Assembly: GCF_023734775.1 (NCBI RefSeq)
Contig: NZ_AP025732.1
Location: forward strand, 1,550,001 to 1,614,000
Origin: Nostoc cf. commune SO-36
Lineage (GTDB): Bacteria > Cyanobacteriota > Cyanobacteriia > Cyanobacteriales > Nostocaceae
Length of the DNA stretch: 64,000 nucleotides
Direction: 5' to 3'
In this document: one piece after another, positions 45,888 through 55,538 of the stretch
Numbering within the stretch: the first letter of the stretch is position 1
Layout of the letters: each line of letters opens with the position of its first letter
Notes under the pieces: model-generated
The model's database searches: none
What the model saw: only the letters and a program-made list of their open reading frames with translations
Told to the model about the DNA's origin: nothing
Position numbers and translations under genes: made by a program

Positions 45888-46009
45888 TTAATTCGCTGTT
45901 GCTAGTTTGCCGTTGTTGGTATTGCAAACTTATTAAGATAAAACTACGTATCCGTAATATCTCCTACTGAATTTTCTCCTAAGTTTATGTTGCATTTTCA
46001 TAAAAACCT

Positions 46010-46027
46010 GTTACATTACTTTACAGG
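46010..46027 (+). promoter_or_regulatory. HLR1-like (RpaB) box upstream of the Hli gene
   Basis: GTTACATT-AC-TTTACAGG fits the HLR1 direct repeat (G/T)TTACA(T/A)(T/A) with a 2-nt spacer. The first half is perfect and the second matches 6 of 8. It lies 43 nt before the ATG of the Hli gene, a class known to be controlled by RpaB through HLR1 in cyanobacteria. The link is inferred from the motif. Confidence 0.6.
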
Positions 46028-46070
46028 CAGTGATAACTGTTACAACACAAAAAAGCTCGGAGTATTATTT

Positions 46071-46250
46071 ATGGTAGACGTTAAGAAGACTACGCCTTCG
46101 GTTTCAGAAGATCCTAATGCTTTGCGCTGGGGCTTCACTCCTCAGAGCGAAAACTGGAACGGTCGTTTTGCAATGATTGGTTTTATATCTGCTGTTGCGC
46201 TTGAAGTGTTTTCTGGTCAAGGGATTTTACACTTCTGGGGCATTTTATAG
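46071..46250 (+). CDS. High-light-inducible (Hli/Scp) chlorophyll-binding protein
   Basis: The 59-residue one-helix protein has the chlorophyll a/b-binding motif ENWNGRFAMIGFISAVALE (E-x-x-N-x-R-x-A-M). LRWGFTPQSENW before it is typical of the family. It is a thylakoid membrane protein that binds chlorophyll and carotenoid and protects photosystem II assembly under excess light. The ATG at 46071 has GGAG 8 nt upstream; an in-frame ATG at 45987 would add a non-homologous leader and is rejected. Confidence 0.93.
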   Translation: MVDVKKTTPSVSEDPNALRWGFTPQSENWNGRFAMIGFISAVALEVFSGQGILHFWGIL

Positions 46251-46286
46251 ATTTAAACGTTTTTACCTTCATTAGATAATTAAGCT

Positions 46287-46320
46287 AGGCAGCGATTCAT
46301 AAAATCGTCTGCCTTTGCTT
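46287..46320. terminator. Hairpin between Hli gene and the convergent operon
   Basis: AGGCAGCGATT pairs with AATCGTCTGCCT (one bulge) and is followed by TTGCTTT on the plus strand, 37 nt after the Hli stop. Confidence 0.6.
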
Positions 46321-46335
46321 TACCAGAGAATTCTC

Positions 46336-47427
46336 TTACCGTGATGAGCGAAATATTACACGCCCTGGGGATTCTTCCTGATTAATTCGTGCATATACTC
46401 GAAGACAAGTTAAGACTTCGCCAGGAATACCACCACAGTCTAGTTGTAGGTCATCCTTAGATAAAGCACATATATCTGCGTAAAGTCCCGATAATTGGCG
46501 AATTCGCACTTCGTTACCTGCATTAATGGCTTGATCGGTGACTTTCTTCAGAATACGTCGTGATTCGTGTTGCAACTTTCCCCACCAAGAATAGCGTTCA
46601 GCTGGTGGTACGAATATTAGGGAATGTATCGCTTCGTCCATGTCAATCCAGGCACGCAGATTTAATAGAGAGTCGGTATTTTCCTCCGCTTTAAGGGTGC
46701 GTTGGAAGCGATCGCTCAAAGCTTCAATATATTGATGTCGCTGTTCTGGTTTGGAGTGTAAAGAAATGACATCAAAGCTAAAAACGCTTTTTAAAGCATG
46801 ATGTAAATCTGGATCGATTTCAATAAATTTTATATATAAATGTAGGAATCCCGCTAATAAATCAGATATATTACCTTGGGGAATTTGAGAATTTAAAAGT
46901 GCTTGTTGAGATAAGCTCAATCCCTGAGTTTGAACAGTGCCACTCAGTCCGGGGTAGATAATTTCATCGCGGATAAAGGGAAGTTGATAGAGATTAGAAT
47001 TATCTGCGATCGCACCAACTTGTTCAGCCAGATCCAAAGTGCGCTGTTGCCAAGATGCCGCTAAATCTTCTGGTACTCGCAGCAGTTTGCCTTGAATTTC
47101 ATTCCACAAATCAGAATCTGTTTGGCTTTGGAGTTGAGAATTACCCAGATAATAACTAAGTTCTGAGTCAGAATTAAAAGCTTCTTGGAGGTGACAGAGT
47201 TTTAACTCATTTGGCGCATCTTCCCAACCAGTATTTTGCTGTGGCGGTGCAGGTTGCAACAGGTAATGAAGTTCTTGCAGCACCTCATCGCATACCTTAG
47301 CTCCTGGATCTAGTGGTAATTCTACGCGAGCCTGATTTAGAGTAGTCTTTAGCCCATACAAACCAAACCGCAGTAATTGAGCTAACTCTGAATTTTCTAT
47401 CTCTAATAATTGACGCAAGTGCTGCAT
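46336..47427 (-). CDS. Third protein of the GTPase/Hsp70-like operon, unknown function
   Basis: The protein of 363 residues is predicted to be all-helical (for example LRQLLEIENSELAQLLRFGL, LNLRAWIDMDEAIHSLIF). No domain was recognised. The ATG at 47427 is preceded by a strong Shine-Dalgarno, GGAGGTGA, 4 nt upstream. A TTG at 47442 lies before that site and is rejected. It is the last gene of the cluster, about 165 bp after the Hsp70-like gene. By position it may correspond to an SrfA-type accessory protein, but there is no sequence evidence for that. Confidence 0.65.
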   Translation of the reverse strand: MQHLRQLLEIENSELAQLLRFGLYGLKTTLNQARVELPLDPGAKVCDEVLQELHYLLQPAPPQQNTGWEDAPNELKLCHLQEAFNSDSELSYYLGNSQLQSQTDSDLWNEIQGKLLRVPEDLAASWQQRTLDLAEQVGAIADNSNLYQLPFIRDEIIYPGLSGTVQTQGLSLSQQALLNSQIPQGNISDLLAGFLHLYIKFIEIDPDLHHALKSVFSFDVISLHSKPEQRHQYIEALSDRFQRTLKAEENTDSLLNLRAWIDMDEAIHSLIFVPPAERYSWWGKLQHESRRILKKVTDQAINAGNEVRIRQLSGLYADICALSKDDLQLDCGGIPGEVLTCLRVYARINQEESPGRVIFRSSR

Positions 47428-47591
47428 GAATCTCACCTCCAAATATTACTTGTATGTGATTCGTAGCGAATTAAACTTGGCAAGCCTCTGCGTACCTTTG
47501 CGTTTACTCCGCGTCCCTACCCTACAGGAAGGCGAAGCGCCTATGCGTTTAAAAATCTTAATTTTTTCAACGCAGAGGTTTAATGCAAGAG

Positions 47592-50567
47592 TTAATGTAT
47601 ACCGCAAAATGGATCGCGTTCTTTATCAACTTCATTAGGCTGCAATTCTAATTCAGCACGATAAACACATCCTTCTTCCTTCAAACATTCTTGATTTTGT
47701 GATGTCCAGTAAGGCACTTCACCAGCGTGCATCCGCAGAATGCCTTGATCGTCTAGAGTTACACGATATTGACAAGGGTAATCTGTTGTCACATCTGGTT
47801 TGCTGAGTGCGCCAATTCTTATCCATTTTTTACTGTTGGTTTCCGCATCTGTTTGGTAAATATAGAAAGTGTGTTGGCCAGTTTGCGGGAAGGGAGGTAA
47901 GGGATTACTAATTAACCCCATTCCTGGTTGCGTCGCGCCATCGCGTAGATAGTGAAATTTTTGAAACAAATTACTACCATCATTTCCTACTTCAAATACA
48001 AGATGATAAGCATCTGGTTGATCTACAGTTGCAGACTCAAGAACATTGATGGCAATATCACCATCATTTAAATCTTTGTTGAAGCCTTCCACAGCAATAT
48101 TCCAGTCCAATTTACCATCAGCAAATAGTGATGATTTTTCGGAAACCACTGATTCTAAATCAATACCAGGAATATCAATTAAATAATGGGGATTTCCTTG
48201 ACACAGCAACACACTAAATTCAAGAGTTTGGTCAATCTCAAACTGAACTTTTATTTTTTTCAGAAACTCAGCTTCTTGCATTCCCAGTTTATTCATGAGG
48301 TTTTTGCCGTCGAAGCTACCCCATAGTCGTAAATCTCCATCCTCGTAGTCTTGACGGTAAATAATATTAGTTAATTGGATGCCTTGCCATGTAGTACGTA
48401 CCTTGGCAACACTTTCCCAAGGTGCTAGTTGATAGAGTTCTTGTCCAGCCTTGAATATGGTGAGTAAATCGTTGCTTTGGGTTTTGCGTTTGAAGTTGCA
48501 GGGCAAATAATAAAACAGATTTTTAACATCGATTTCTAACTGGTTGGCTCCCTTACGCAACAAGGTTTTAGACTCTTCTGGATCGAATCTCAATCTTCGT
48601 AACTTTTCGGCATAACAAGCACCTGCTGAGGTTGCTAACTTAGTAAATTCCAGCACAAAAGTAATCCGTTCTGGATTCCAGACAAAATATGGAGACTTAC
48701 TAAATTCTTGGTAGATTTGGCGCTGTACTATGTCTAAATTACAAGTTTTACCAGACAAAATTAACCAATCAACTTTTGGGGAATTCCAAGAATCTTTGGC
48801 GAGATCATCGGGACGCAAACGACTTTCCATTAATCCTTTGGCAATGCCGATCGCTTCTTTAATTCCCGAAGCGGCGGCTCGTTCAAATTGCTGGTTGTCT
48901 AGGGTGACACTGATACTATTGGGATCTTTGACTTGGAATTTTACGGCGCTTTGGGTGAGCAGTTCGGAAATTTGTTGCTCAGAAAGTGTGAAGGTTAATA
49001 GAGAGTTTTCGGCTAGTGGTTTTTGCCCAAGTTTAAGTTTAGCTGCTTCTGCATGATCCCAGAGAATATAAAAAGATTGTAGGCGTTGAGGTGCTTGTTG
49101 CCACCGGGTAGGCAACACTTTCTCGGCAGTATCTAAGGCATCTTTGTAAGCAATATCACCTTCTGGATTCTCTCTATCTATACATTTTAAAAGACTGCCA
49201 GTTTTGAATTTACCTTGTTCTAAGAAGCGCTCGTTTAACTCGGAGTTAATTAAATCTTCTAACTTTTCATTTTCTAGATTACCTGTTGTTACTGCTGTCA
49301 ATAGAAAGTCTGCGATCGCAACTTTTAATAATCTAAAAATTCGCAGCGTAAGTAACTCACCACCTAACTGTAAATGACCAGATGAACCTAATAGTTTAGG
49401 AGTGAGTTTATAGTAACGTCCTCCTAAACCTCGGTCTTCATAATCAGCAAAAGTAGGAGTTTTATCTTCTAAAGTCAGTTCAATTAAAGCTAAGTCTGTA
49501 GTTCCGCCGCCAATATCCAAAACAAGAACATTTTGTGACCATTTGTTTCCTACTTGGCGACAACGGGTTTTAAATGATTCAATACCAATGTTGAGATTAC
49601 CACCAAATTCTCGCCATAAAAAGAATATTGCCACAGAAACGGCTTCATCATAAGCAGTTTGCACATCATCGATGCCCAACTGCTCAACCAGTTCTCTAAC
49701 TTCCTTGCGAACAACTGGTGGTGCGACTGTTGGGTAAGTGACAACTGCTGTTAAAAATTCTCCCTCAGAAAACCTGCGTCGTGCGCGTTGGCGATAATCT
49801 TCAGTTAACTCGATTAAATGCGCCCAAGCAGATTGAATTAGTTGGTTGGCGGTAATTGTTTCTTCTTCACCATCCAAAATAACTGAAAACGATCGCTCCT
49901 GACCAAAATAGCGTTTGGGTGAATGGTGAAATCTGCTGATAATTTCTTTTAAAGAACTGCTTGTACCTTGAGCGATCGCTTTTTTTCGGTTATCTCTAGC
50001 TTCCCTTCCCATCCGCAATTTTAAGTCGCCTAAGTGCGAAATTTCCGACTCGCTAGGAATTTCCGTATCGCGGCGATCGATATCCAGCACAACTGGAATC
50101 AGATTTTGCGACTCTAGGGTAGGGACGCGGAACACCTCATGATAGATTTGGTAAAGTTTTTTGCTGACAGCACGCCGAAATCTCTCGCTGTTTCCTAAAG
50201 AAAGCTCAATTTGGCGAATTGCTTCCAAAAATCGCTCTTTATTGTCACTTTCAAAGACTTCACTCAATCGGCTGGGTTCTATCTCCAGGTTTTTGCTAAT
50301 TTCTACAATAAACTTTTCCCAATCATCAGTGCTGACATCTGGTAAAGCTACTGAGGCGGGAGAACTTAGCCATTCTGATAAGCGATCGCGCAGTCGCATT
50401 TCTTGTTCTTTGGGTAAAATTTCTGCGATCGGTACTTCTATTGGATCGAAGAGTGTAACTGTCGAATTCGATGTACCAAAATCTAAAGCAAACCACCCAG
50501 GAAATCTTTTTTGTTGTTTTTCGCTTGGTTCTTGCTCGCTATATTTGTTGAGTTGAAAAGGGTTCAT
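47592..50567 (-). CDS. Hsp70/actin-fold ATPase, SrfB-like
   Basis: The protein of 991 residues has Hsp70-type nucleotide motifs: phosphate-1 GWFALDFGTSNSTVTLF (about 25-40) and phosphate-2 NVLVLDIGGGTTDLALIEL (about 345-363). Between them lies a large insertion. After a domain of about 640 residues ending in a third motif-like VDWLILSGKTCNLD, the C-terminal part (about 690-980) is beta-rich and contains no DnaK-type substrate domain that I recognise. Size and order match the SrfB family (virulence factor SrfB, PF07520-like). It is encoded with a dynamin-like GTPase as in srfABC-type loci. The function is unproven. Confidence 0.75.
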   Translation of the reverse strand: MNPFQLNKYSEQEPSEKQQKRFPGWFALDFGTSNSTVTLFDPIEVPIAEILPKEQEMRLRDRLSEWLSSPASVALPDVSTDDWEKFIVEISKNLEIEPSRLSEVFESDNKERFLEAIRQIELSLGNSERFRRAVSKKLYQIYHEVFRVPTLESQNLIPVVLDIDRRDTEIPSESEISHLGDLKLRMGREARDNRKKAIAQGTSSSLKEIISRFHHSPKRYFGQERSFSVILDGEEETITANQLIQSAWAHLIELTEDYRQRARRRFSEGEFLTAVVTYPTVAPPVVRKEVRELVEQLGIDDVQTAYDEAVSVAIFFLWREFGGNLNIGIESFKTRCRQVGNKWSQNVLVLDIGGGTTDLALIELTLEDKTPTFADYEDRGLGGRYYKLTPKLLGSSGHLQLGGELLTLRIFRLLKVAIADFLLTAVTTGNLENEKLEDLINSELNERFLEQGKFKTGSLLKCIDRENPEGDIAYKDALDTAEKVLPTRWQQAPQRLQSFYILWDHAEAAKLKLGQKPLAENSLLTFTLSEQQISELLTQSAVKFQVKDPNSISVTLDNQQFERAAASGIKEAIGIAKGLMESRLRPDDLAKDSWNSPKVDWLILSGKTCNLDIVQRQIYQEFSKSPYFVWNPERITFVLEFTKLATSAGACYAEKLRRLRFDPEESKTLLRKGANQLEIDVKNLFYYLPCNFKRKTQSNDLLTIFKAGQELYQLAPWESVAKVRTTWQGIQLTNIIYRQDYEDGDLRLWGSFDGKNLMNKLGMQEAEFLKKIKVQFEIDQTLEFSVLLCQGNPHYLIDIPGIDLESVVSEKSSLFADGKLDWNIAVEGFNKDLNDGDIAINVLESATVDQPDAYHLVFEVGNDGSNLFQKFHYLRDGATQPGMGLISNPLPPFPQTGQHTFYIYQTDAETNSKKWIRIGALSKPDVTTDYPCQYRVTLDDQGILRMHAGEVPYWTSQNQECLKEEGCVYRAELELQPNEVDKERDPFCGIH

Positions 50568-50694
50568 TATAGTATCACTTTACTGTTGTTTGTTTTATAG
50601 CTGGCTAAAAACTGTAATGTTGTATCATAAAATTACAAATTTAGAGAATCTTTGGTTTTGTACCACTGATTCTCTTTAGCACTGGCTTTTTTAT

Positions 50695-50750
50695 TTGGCA
50701 CGATATCTACGCCTACGCTTTTATATGGAAGGATGTAGGCGTAGCCCAAA
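50695..50750. repeat. Small inverted repeat TACGCCTAC/GTAGGCGTA
   Basis: CTACGCCTACGC and GTAGGCGTAG enclose about 16 nt between the Rpn fragment and the Hsp70-like gene. The same GTAGGCGTAG core recurs near 59497. Confidence 0.5.
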
Positions 50751-50778
50751 CTAGGCATTGCTATGAAAATTGCAGCAG

Positions 50779-51009
50779 TTACTGAGTTGATGTTGAAGAT
50801 TCTTGCTCATTTGCAAGTCTTACTTGTTCGACTTGTTCGATAGTTAAATCAAGTAACTGGGCAACCTCTTCTATTGAAATACCATAAGCTAAGAACCGAG
50901 GTATAAGCTCAAGTTTTGCTTGTTCTCGTCCTTCTTCTAGTGCTTGTTTTAGTCCTTCTTCTTTAGCTTCTCGATAAAGCCTAGTTTCTTGTAACTTAAT
51001 TTCAAACAT
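50779..51009 (-). pseudogene. Rpn-family C-terminal fragment (tandem partial duplicate)
   Basis: The frame MFEIKLQETRLYREAKEEGL... FLAYGISIEEVAQLLDLTIE matches the C-terminal third of the adjacent Rpn protein. The homology extends upstream of any start codon (TGYKFANLNSEEVEV on the minus strand) as far as the stop codon of the neighbour, so this is a truncated tandem copy of its 3' part. The nuclease core is absent. It could still be translated from the GTG/ATG at 51012/51009. Confidence 0.7.
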
Positions 51010-51065
51010 CACCTCTACCTCTTCACTATTTAAGTTTGCAAATTTATAACCAGTAATTGTTGTGA

Positions 51066-51914
51066 TTACTCAGCTGCAAACCTTACTTGTTCGATGGTTA
51101 AATTAAGTAATTGGGCAACCTCTTCTATCGACATACCACGAGCTAAGAACTGAGGTACAAGTTCAAGTTTTGCTAGTTCTCGTCCTTGTTGTAGTCCTAG
51201 TTCTAATCCTTGTTCTCGCCCTTGTTGTATTCCTAGTTCTAATCCTTGTTCCATCCCCTCTTGTTTAGCTTCTTGATAAACTCTAGTTTCTTCTAACTTA
51301 ACTCCTAACATTGCCTCTACCTCTTCACGACTTAACTTGGCAAATTTATAAACTGCAATCGTTGTGATTACATCTATTATCTCCTCCTTCGCTAAGACAG
51401 TTATCTGTTCTTGTTGCACCCGCTCAATTAAACGTTTCGCTTCTTGCACCATTTGAGTCTCTGAGGCAATAGTCAACTGCATCAAACTGATACCTATTCT
51501 TTGCTCATCAGGACTACCTAACTCATCTAAATAAATCCGTTGTACTTGGGAACTGTTCAGTAGTGATCTATGGATAGTAGTGTTTTCCGGTTCCAAGCTG
51601 CGAGACTGTAAAATAATTACTCCGTACCAGTCATCGTAAAGCGATGGGTTACGATACATATACAGCATGGATTCGGAGAAAAACCGATGGTACAGTAACT
51701 CATCCTTTTGGAATTGTACCTCAGCAAAAAATATCATTTGAGATGTTGCATCAGTTGGAGGTAAAAATACCCCATCAATCCGAAATGTTGGTTCTTTAAC
51801 TTCAACTGATTCAAAACGATAGCTAGCAGCTTCGGCTGGTGGTTGTTCTACTAACTCGAAAAACAATCCTGGAACACGCTTGAAAATTGCATAAAAAATC
51901 GCATCTCGTCTCAC
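51066..51914 (-). CDS. Rpn-family (DUF2887-like) PD-(D/E)XK recombination-promoting nuclease
   Basis: The protein of 282 residues starts with GTG (MRRDAIFYAIFKRVPGLFFE). The nuclease core shows FRIDGVFLPP (catalytic Asp) and MIFFAEVQFQKDE (E-x-Q form of the E-x-K motif). The C-terminal part holds variable repeats of the LELGIQQGREQG type and the usual end GMSIEEVAQLLNLTIEQVRF. Related Rpn proteins promote DNA transfer and recombination and are often found with mobile DNA. It lies between the dynamin-like gene and the Hsp70-like gene, on the same strand, probably as a later insertion in the operon. Confidence 0.82.
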   Translation of the reverse strand: MRRDAIFYAIFKRVPGLFFELVEQPPAEAASYRFESVEVKEPTFRIDGVFLPPTDATSQMIFFAEVQFQKDELLYHRFFSESMLYMYRNPSLYDDWYGVIILQSRSLEPENTTIHRSLLNSSQVQRIYLDELGSPDEQRIGISLMQLTIASETQMVQEAKRLIERVQQEQITVLAKEEIIDVITTIAVYKFAKLSREEVEAMLGVKLEETRVYQEAKQEGMEQGLELGIQQGREQGLELGLQQGRELAKLELVPQFLARGMSIEEVAQLLNLTIEQVRFAAE

Positions 51915-51966
51915 AAATACATCCTCATAACTGTAGCGATCGCAATCAGTGATTTTCTCAGTTAGC

Positions 51967-54507
51967 TTATCTCAAATCATCTAAGTAAGAAACAGCAGCA
52001 AGTTCTGAAATAATCTGCAACCAAGTAGGAATTGCGATCTCAGATGGCAATTCTCCAGCCGCCAGATATCTCAGCAAAGTTTCTTTTTTTGAAAGGTTTT
52101 GTAAACTAGGAATAATTTGATCCAAAATGCCTTCTAGTTCGGAATTTATTTGCTGATTAACTTCGCTAACATACTGCACAAGATGGAGGCTGGCACTAGC
52201 AGTAATTTCATCTCGCAGTCGCAGTACTAAAAGTTGGTGATTACTCGATCTCGGTAAACCTTGGCTTTTCTCTGGCGCCCAATCAAAAATTTGACCAACG
52301 TTGTGTTTATCGTCCTGACGTGCTAAAGGAAAAATAATTTCAGGTGCAACAGTTTTGTCTTTACTACTAATTTCCGCGATGATTGCTTCTTTCCATTCGT
52401 TAGGATCGCATCCTAGCAATAGTTTGTAAAAGAGATCGGCATCTTCAAAACCGAATTTTTCTTCGATTTCTTGTTCCATTTCTGGGTGGAAAAATGCCTG
52501 CAATTGTTCGCGTTCTGGGGCTACATGATTTGATAATTGGTTCAACAAATCCATTACTGCTTGATGAATGCGATCGCGGGCAAAATCTTCTACTTCTTTA
52601 ACGGTTTTCTCAAATACTGGATAAAAATCATCGCTTTTAGTTGGAAGAGAAGTATTTACGCGGTTTCCCCGATCAAATAATTTCCCGGCTGCACCTTTAG
52701 ATTCTGCCAGAGCGATCGCTCCATTATTGGCTTTGTTGAAGAGTAAAGTCCACTGGTTCCAATTGAGGATTCTAAAGGTGAGTTCGTCTTTAACTACATC
52801 ACTAACGACAACACCGCGCCGATCTTTGAGTGGTTCTTTGCCTATATCTTTTTGAAAATTTCTGTAGATTTTATCTAAGCTTTCGACCACAAAGCGCAAC
52901 TCAAGAAAAGCGGGGCTATCCCCTGTGGGAATCCCTTGCTCGTGAATTTCATCTATGATGTCTTTCAAGTGATCTTGTTGCTGACTTACCACATCAGCCG
53001 ATCTCCGAGTATCTTCATACAGCTGCTTCAAACCATGAGTAGCTACGTGGGTTTGAATCAATTCCCGCAGCTTACTAAGTCCCCCATCTTGACCAAAGTA
53101 ACCTAACTGTTTGCCTAAAGAACTGCGGGGATCAGATTCTAGCAGCCGTTCACTTAATTGCTGCCATTTTTCTTGTAGGCGTTTAGACCGATCTAAATAA
53201 TCAGGATAGTCTAAGTTAGCTAAAAACTCTGTTGAGCCAGCTTTCACTTTACTAGAACGTTTTGCTAATTCAGCTAGTCCCAACAGTGGCGACAGTAAAA
53301 CGATACGGTCTTTTTGGGTTGTAAACGCTTCTGCACCGTCAATGGTAGTTTGCAAAACTTTGAGCTTTTGGAAAACGGTTTCCTGTTGTAAATGGCTATC
53401 TTCAATCAGTTGATCAAGTTCTCTTTCGCCGCCTTCGCTATCTAGAGGTAGTTGATCGAAACGACCTACAGCTACGAGAATTAAATCTTTTAGGTCTTGT
53501 CCCGGTCGCTGTTGCTGCATCATGGTAAAGATTTTGTTGGCGCGATCGCTCCCAGGAGATTTACCATTTAGCAATACCAAAATTGTCTGTACTTCTGCCA
53601 ATTCTCGCAATGACAAAAAGGTATCCCTAGCCCCAGAATTAGAAGCCCCCAACCCCGGAAAGTCGATGAGAATAAATTTTGCTGCACCTGCAAAATCCCA
53701 AATTTCCCGTGAGATTTTCACATCGATATCTACACGGCGGATAAGTGGGAAACTGTTTTGCAATAACTTTGTTGGTAGCCTCTGGGGTGGACTTGGTAAT
53801 CGGATGTGCGCTGGAGGTAAATCCTCAAATTTCAGAGTTTGGATTGCCATTGGCTGCTCGACTAGCTGTAGCCCTTCACGGGCAGTGATACCATCAATCT
53901 GGTAGTGCCCGCCACACATAACTTCCCCATAAGCTTGATAAGCCCGCAGGAACAATACCAACTCCCGGAGTAAATAACGTAGCTCTAAATTGTTACTACT
54001 ATTCCATGCTTCTTCACACCAGCCAATAATATCTGTGCCAGAGTTGAGTTTCGATACTGGTATCGGAGGAAGCCCTGCTGCTGTTGTCCGTTTATTGGCT
54101 TCCCCTAACATGAAGCGTAGACACTCATGTACACCTTCATGAGAAAGATACTCTACCGTAAAATTGCTTAATTGTGTAGTGGCAAAGTCATCTTGCGGTA
54201 TGATGTGTATGGCGGTAACATTACCCGTAGTGGGGTTTTCGCTGACTGGCAAAGCATCTGCATATCCAATTAGACTGCCTAAAAGTAAAGTTTTCCCACT
54301 ACTGAATTCCCCCATCACGCCAATTTTCACAGGCGAAGTTGCCAGGTCTACAGTTTTCTGGGCGGCTGACCGCAGACGAAGAAGACAGTCATCTAGACTA
54401 GCTGGAACCCAATCTTCTTGTTTTGAAGGGTGCTGGGGCACAGAATCTATCTTTCGGAGGATGAATTCGCCGTACTCCTTAAAACGGCCCAGTTTATCTG
54501 GTTCCAT
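51967..54507 (-). CDS. Dynamin-like large GTPase, SrfC-like
   Basis: The protein of about 846 residues has a dynamin-superfamily G domain: G1 VMGEFSSGKTLLLGSLIG (about 64-81), a G2 Thr in PTTGNVTAI, G3 FILIDFPGLGASNSG (about 280-294) and a G4-like VAVGRFDQLP, with GRFDQ in place of N/TKxD. The long helical C-terminal part would form the stalk. No membrane helix was seen. It resembles the SrfC/putative virulence-effector GTPases found with SrfB. The ATG at 54507 (MEPDKLGRF) is chosen because TTAGGCGGAA upstream is a plausible ribosome-binding site; an ATG at 54528 is the alternative. Confidence 0.78.
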   Translation of the reverse strand: MEPDKLGRFKEYGEFILRKIDSVPQHPSKQEDWVPASLDDCLLRLRSAAQKTVDLATSPVKIGVMGEFSSGKTLLLGSLIGYADALPVSENPTTGNVTAIHIIPQDDFATTQLSNFTVEYLSHEGVHECLRFMLGEANKRTTAAGLPPIPVSKLNSGTDIIGWCEEAWNSSNNLELRYLLRELVLFLRAYQAYGEVMCGGHYQIDGITAREGLQLVEQPMAIQTLKFEDLPPAHIRLPSPPQRLPTKLLQNSFPLIRRVDIDVKISREIWDFAGAAKFILIDFPGLGASNSGARDTFLSLRELAEVQTILVLLNGKSPGSDRANKIFTMMQQQRPGQDLKDLILVAVGRFDQLPLDSEGGERELDQLIEDSHLQQETVFQKLKVLQTTIDGAEAFTTQKDRIVLLSPLLGLAELAKRSSKVKAGSTEFLANLDYPDYLDRSKRLQEKWQQLSERLLESDPRSSLGKQLGYFGQDGGLSKLRELIQTHVATHGLKQLYEDTRRSADVVSQQQDHLKDIIDEIHEQGIPTGDSPAFLELRFVVESLDKIYRNFQKDIGKEPLKDRRGVVVSDVVKDELTFRILNWNQWTLLFNKANNGAIALAESKGAAGKLFDRGNRVNTSLPTKSDDFYPVFEKTVKEVEDFARDRIHQAVMDLLNQLSNHVAPEREQLQAFFHPEMEQEIEEKFGFEDADLFYKLLLGCDPNEWKEAIIAEISSKDKTVAPEIIFPLARQDDKHNVGQIFDWAPEKSQGLPRSSNHQLLVLRLRDEITASASLHLVQYVSEVNQQINSELEGILDQIIPSLQNLSKKETLLRYLAAGELPSEIAIPTWLQIISELAAVSYLDDLR

Positions 54508-54658
54508 AAAGTAGTTTCCGCCTAACATTAATTTCTGTGAGCTTTATAACATATAAAATGCGATTACCAGCCATTGTTACAACGTGTTGATATCACATTT
54601 AGCATTTCTCTCATTTAATTTGTAATTTTGGTATGATGCGTTTTGAACAATCAAAGTT

Positions 54659-54710
54659 CGTAGTAAAGACTTTAGTCTTTATTTTTTAAGTACTAAAGTC
54701 CTTACTACAA
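54659..54710. repeat. GTAGTAAAGACTTTAGT hairpin repeat
   Basis: GTAGTAAAGACTTTAGT is mirrored by ACTAAAGTCCTTACTAC with an AT-rich loop. This is a palindromic repeat type common in Nostoc intergenic DNA. Confidence 0.65.
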
Positions 54711-55177
54711 ACTCTTAAAATTATCTTGACAAAATACTAGTCGCCAGCATTCTAATTCATCCTGAATTCTTCTTGATGAAAAATCAATATTTATTTGATA
54801 TGAAATTAGAGATTATTGTGAAGTTATTATAAAGATGCAAGTGGTTAACAAAGAATTATATGGTTTCCGTGAAGCTACAGCAGTTTTCGATCAAACCCAC
54901 CACAAAATAAATCCTAAAACAAAGCCCAGTATTGCTTTCAGTACTTTTATCTGTGGCACGTTTGATTGCAATTTGCTGTAAATCGGGTTTGTGAGCAATG
55001 CAATTACATAGCTAAGATTAATTAGCGGTTTTCGTTTGCATACAACCTCTTTACTGAAAGGGAGAGGCTTTGAATCTTACTTCCCAACACAACAAGGTTT
55101 GGGGCTGTTCTTGTTAGGTCTCTATTTCACTCAACCCAGAAGCGGTAATTTATCGATAATTTGAATAAGAAATAAAT

Positions 55178-55290
55178 AGGACTTACGCAAAAACTCTCTC
55201 AAACTCTTATTACTTTATGTCCTTTGTGTCCTTCTCTAACGAGACGCTGCGCGATTGCGGTTCGTTTTTTTATAATTTTGCGTAAGTCCT
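55178..55290. mobile_element. 113-bp element with AGGACTTACGCAAAA ends
   Basis: Perfect 15-bp terminal inverted repeats, AGGACTTACGCAAAA and TTTTGCGTAAGTCCT, bound a non-coding interior with GAGACGCTGCGCGATTGCGG. The same ends as the 190-bp element at 18572-18761 place both in one family. Confidence 0.75.
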
Positions 55291-55538
55291 GATAAAGTTA
55301 AAAAACTTCTTCGACACATAAATAGCTTAAATTTTATCAGGAAATGCTGGAGTTTATCTTAATGATAACTTCAGCATTTTTACAATTTATTTACAGAAAA
55401 AGAGGAATTATTGCAAATATAAAAATAAATAAAGTATTAAGATAAATACTATATCACAATGAAGATGATATCCATTTATTAACAAATTCTATTTTCCGAC
55501 TATTACCTTAATTATTTAGGCAGAGCAGGCAGGCAAAA

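Larger units (their letters stand above)
54529..55538. other. 1-kb intergenic region with two palindromic elements
   Basis: It lies between divergent genes. It contains a hairpin element (54659-54710) and an inverted-repeat element (55178-55290), listed separately. The rest is AT-rich with no recognisable gene. Confidence 0.5.
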
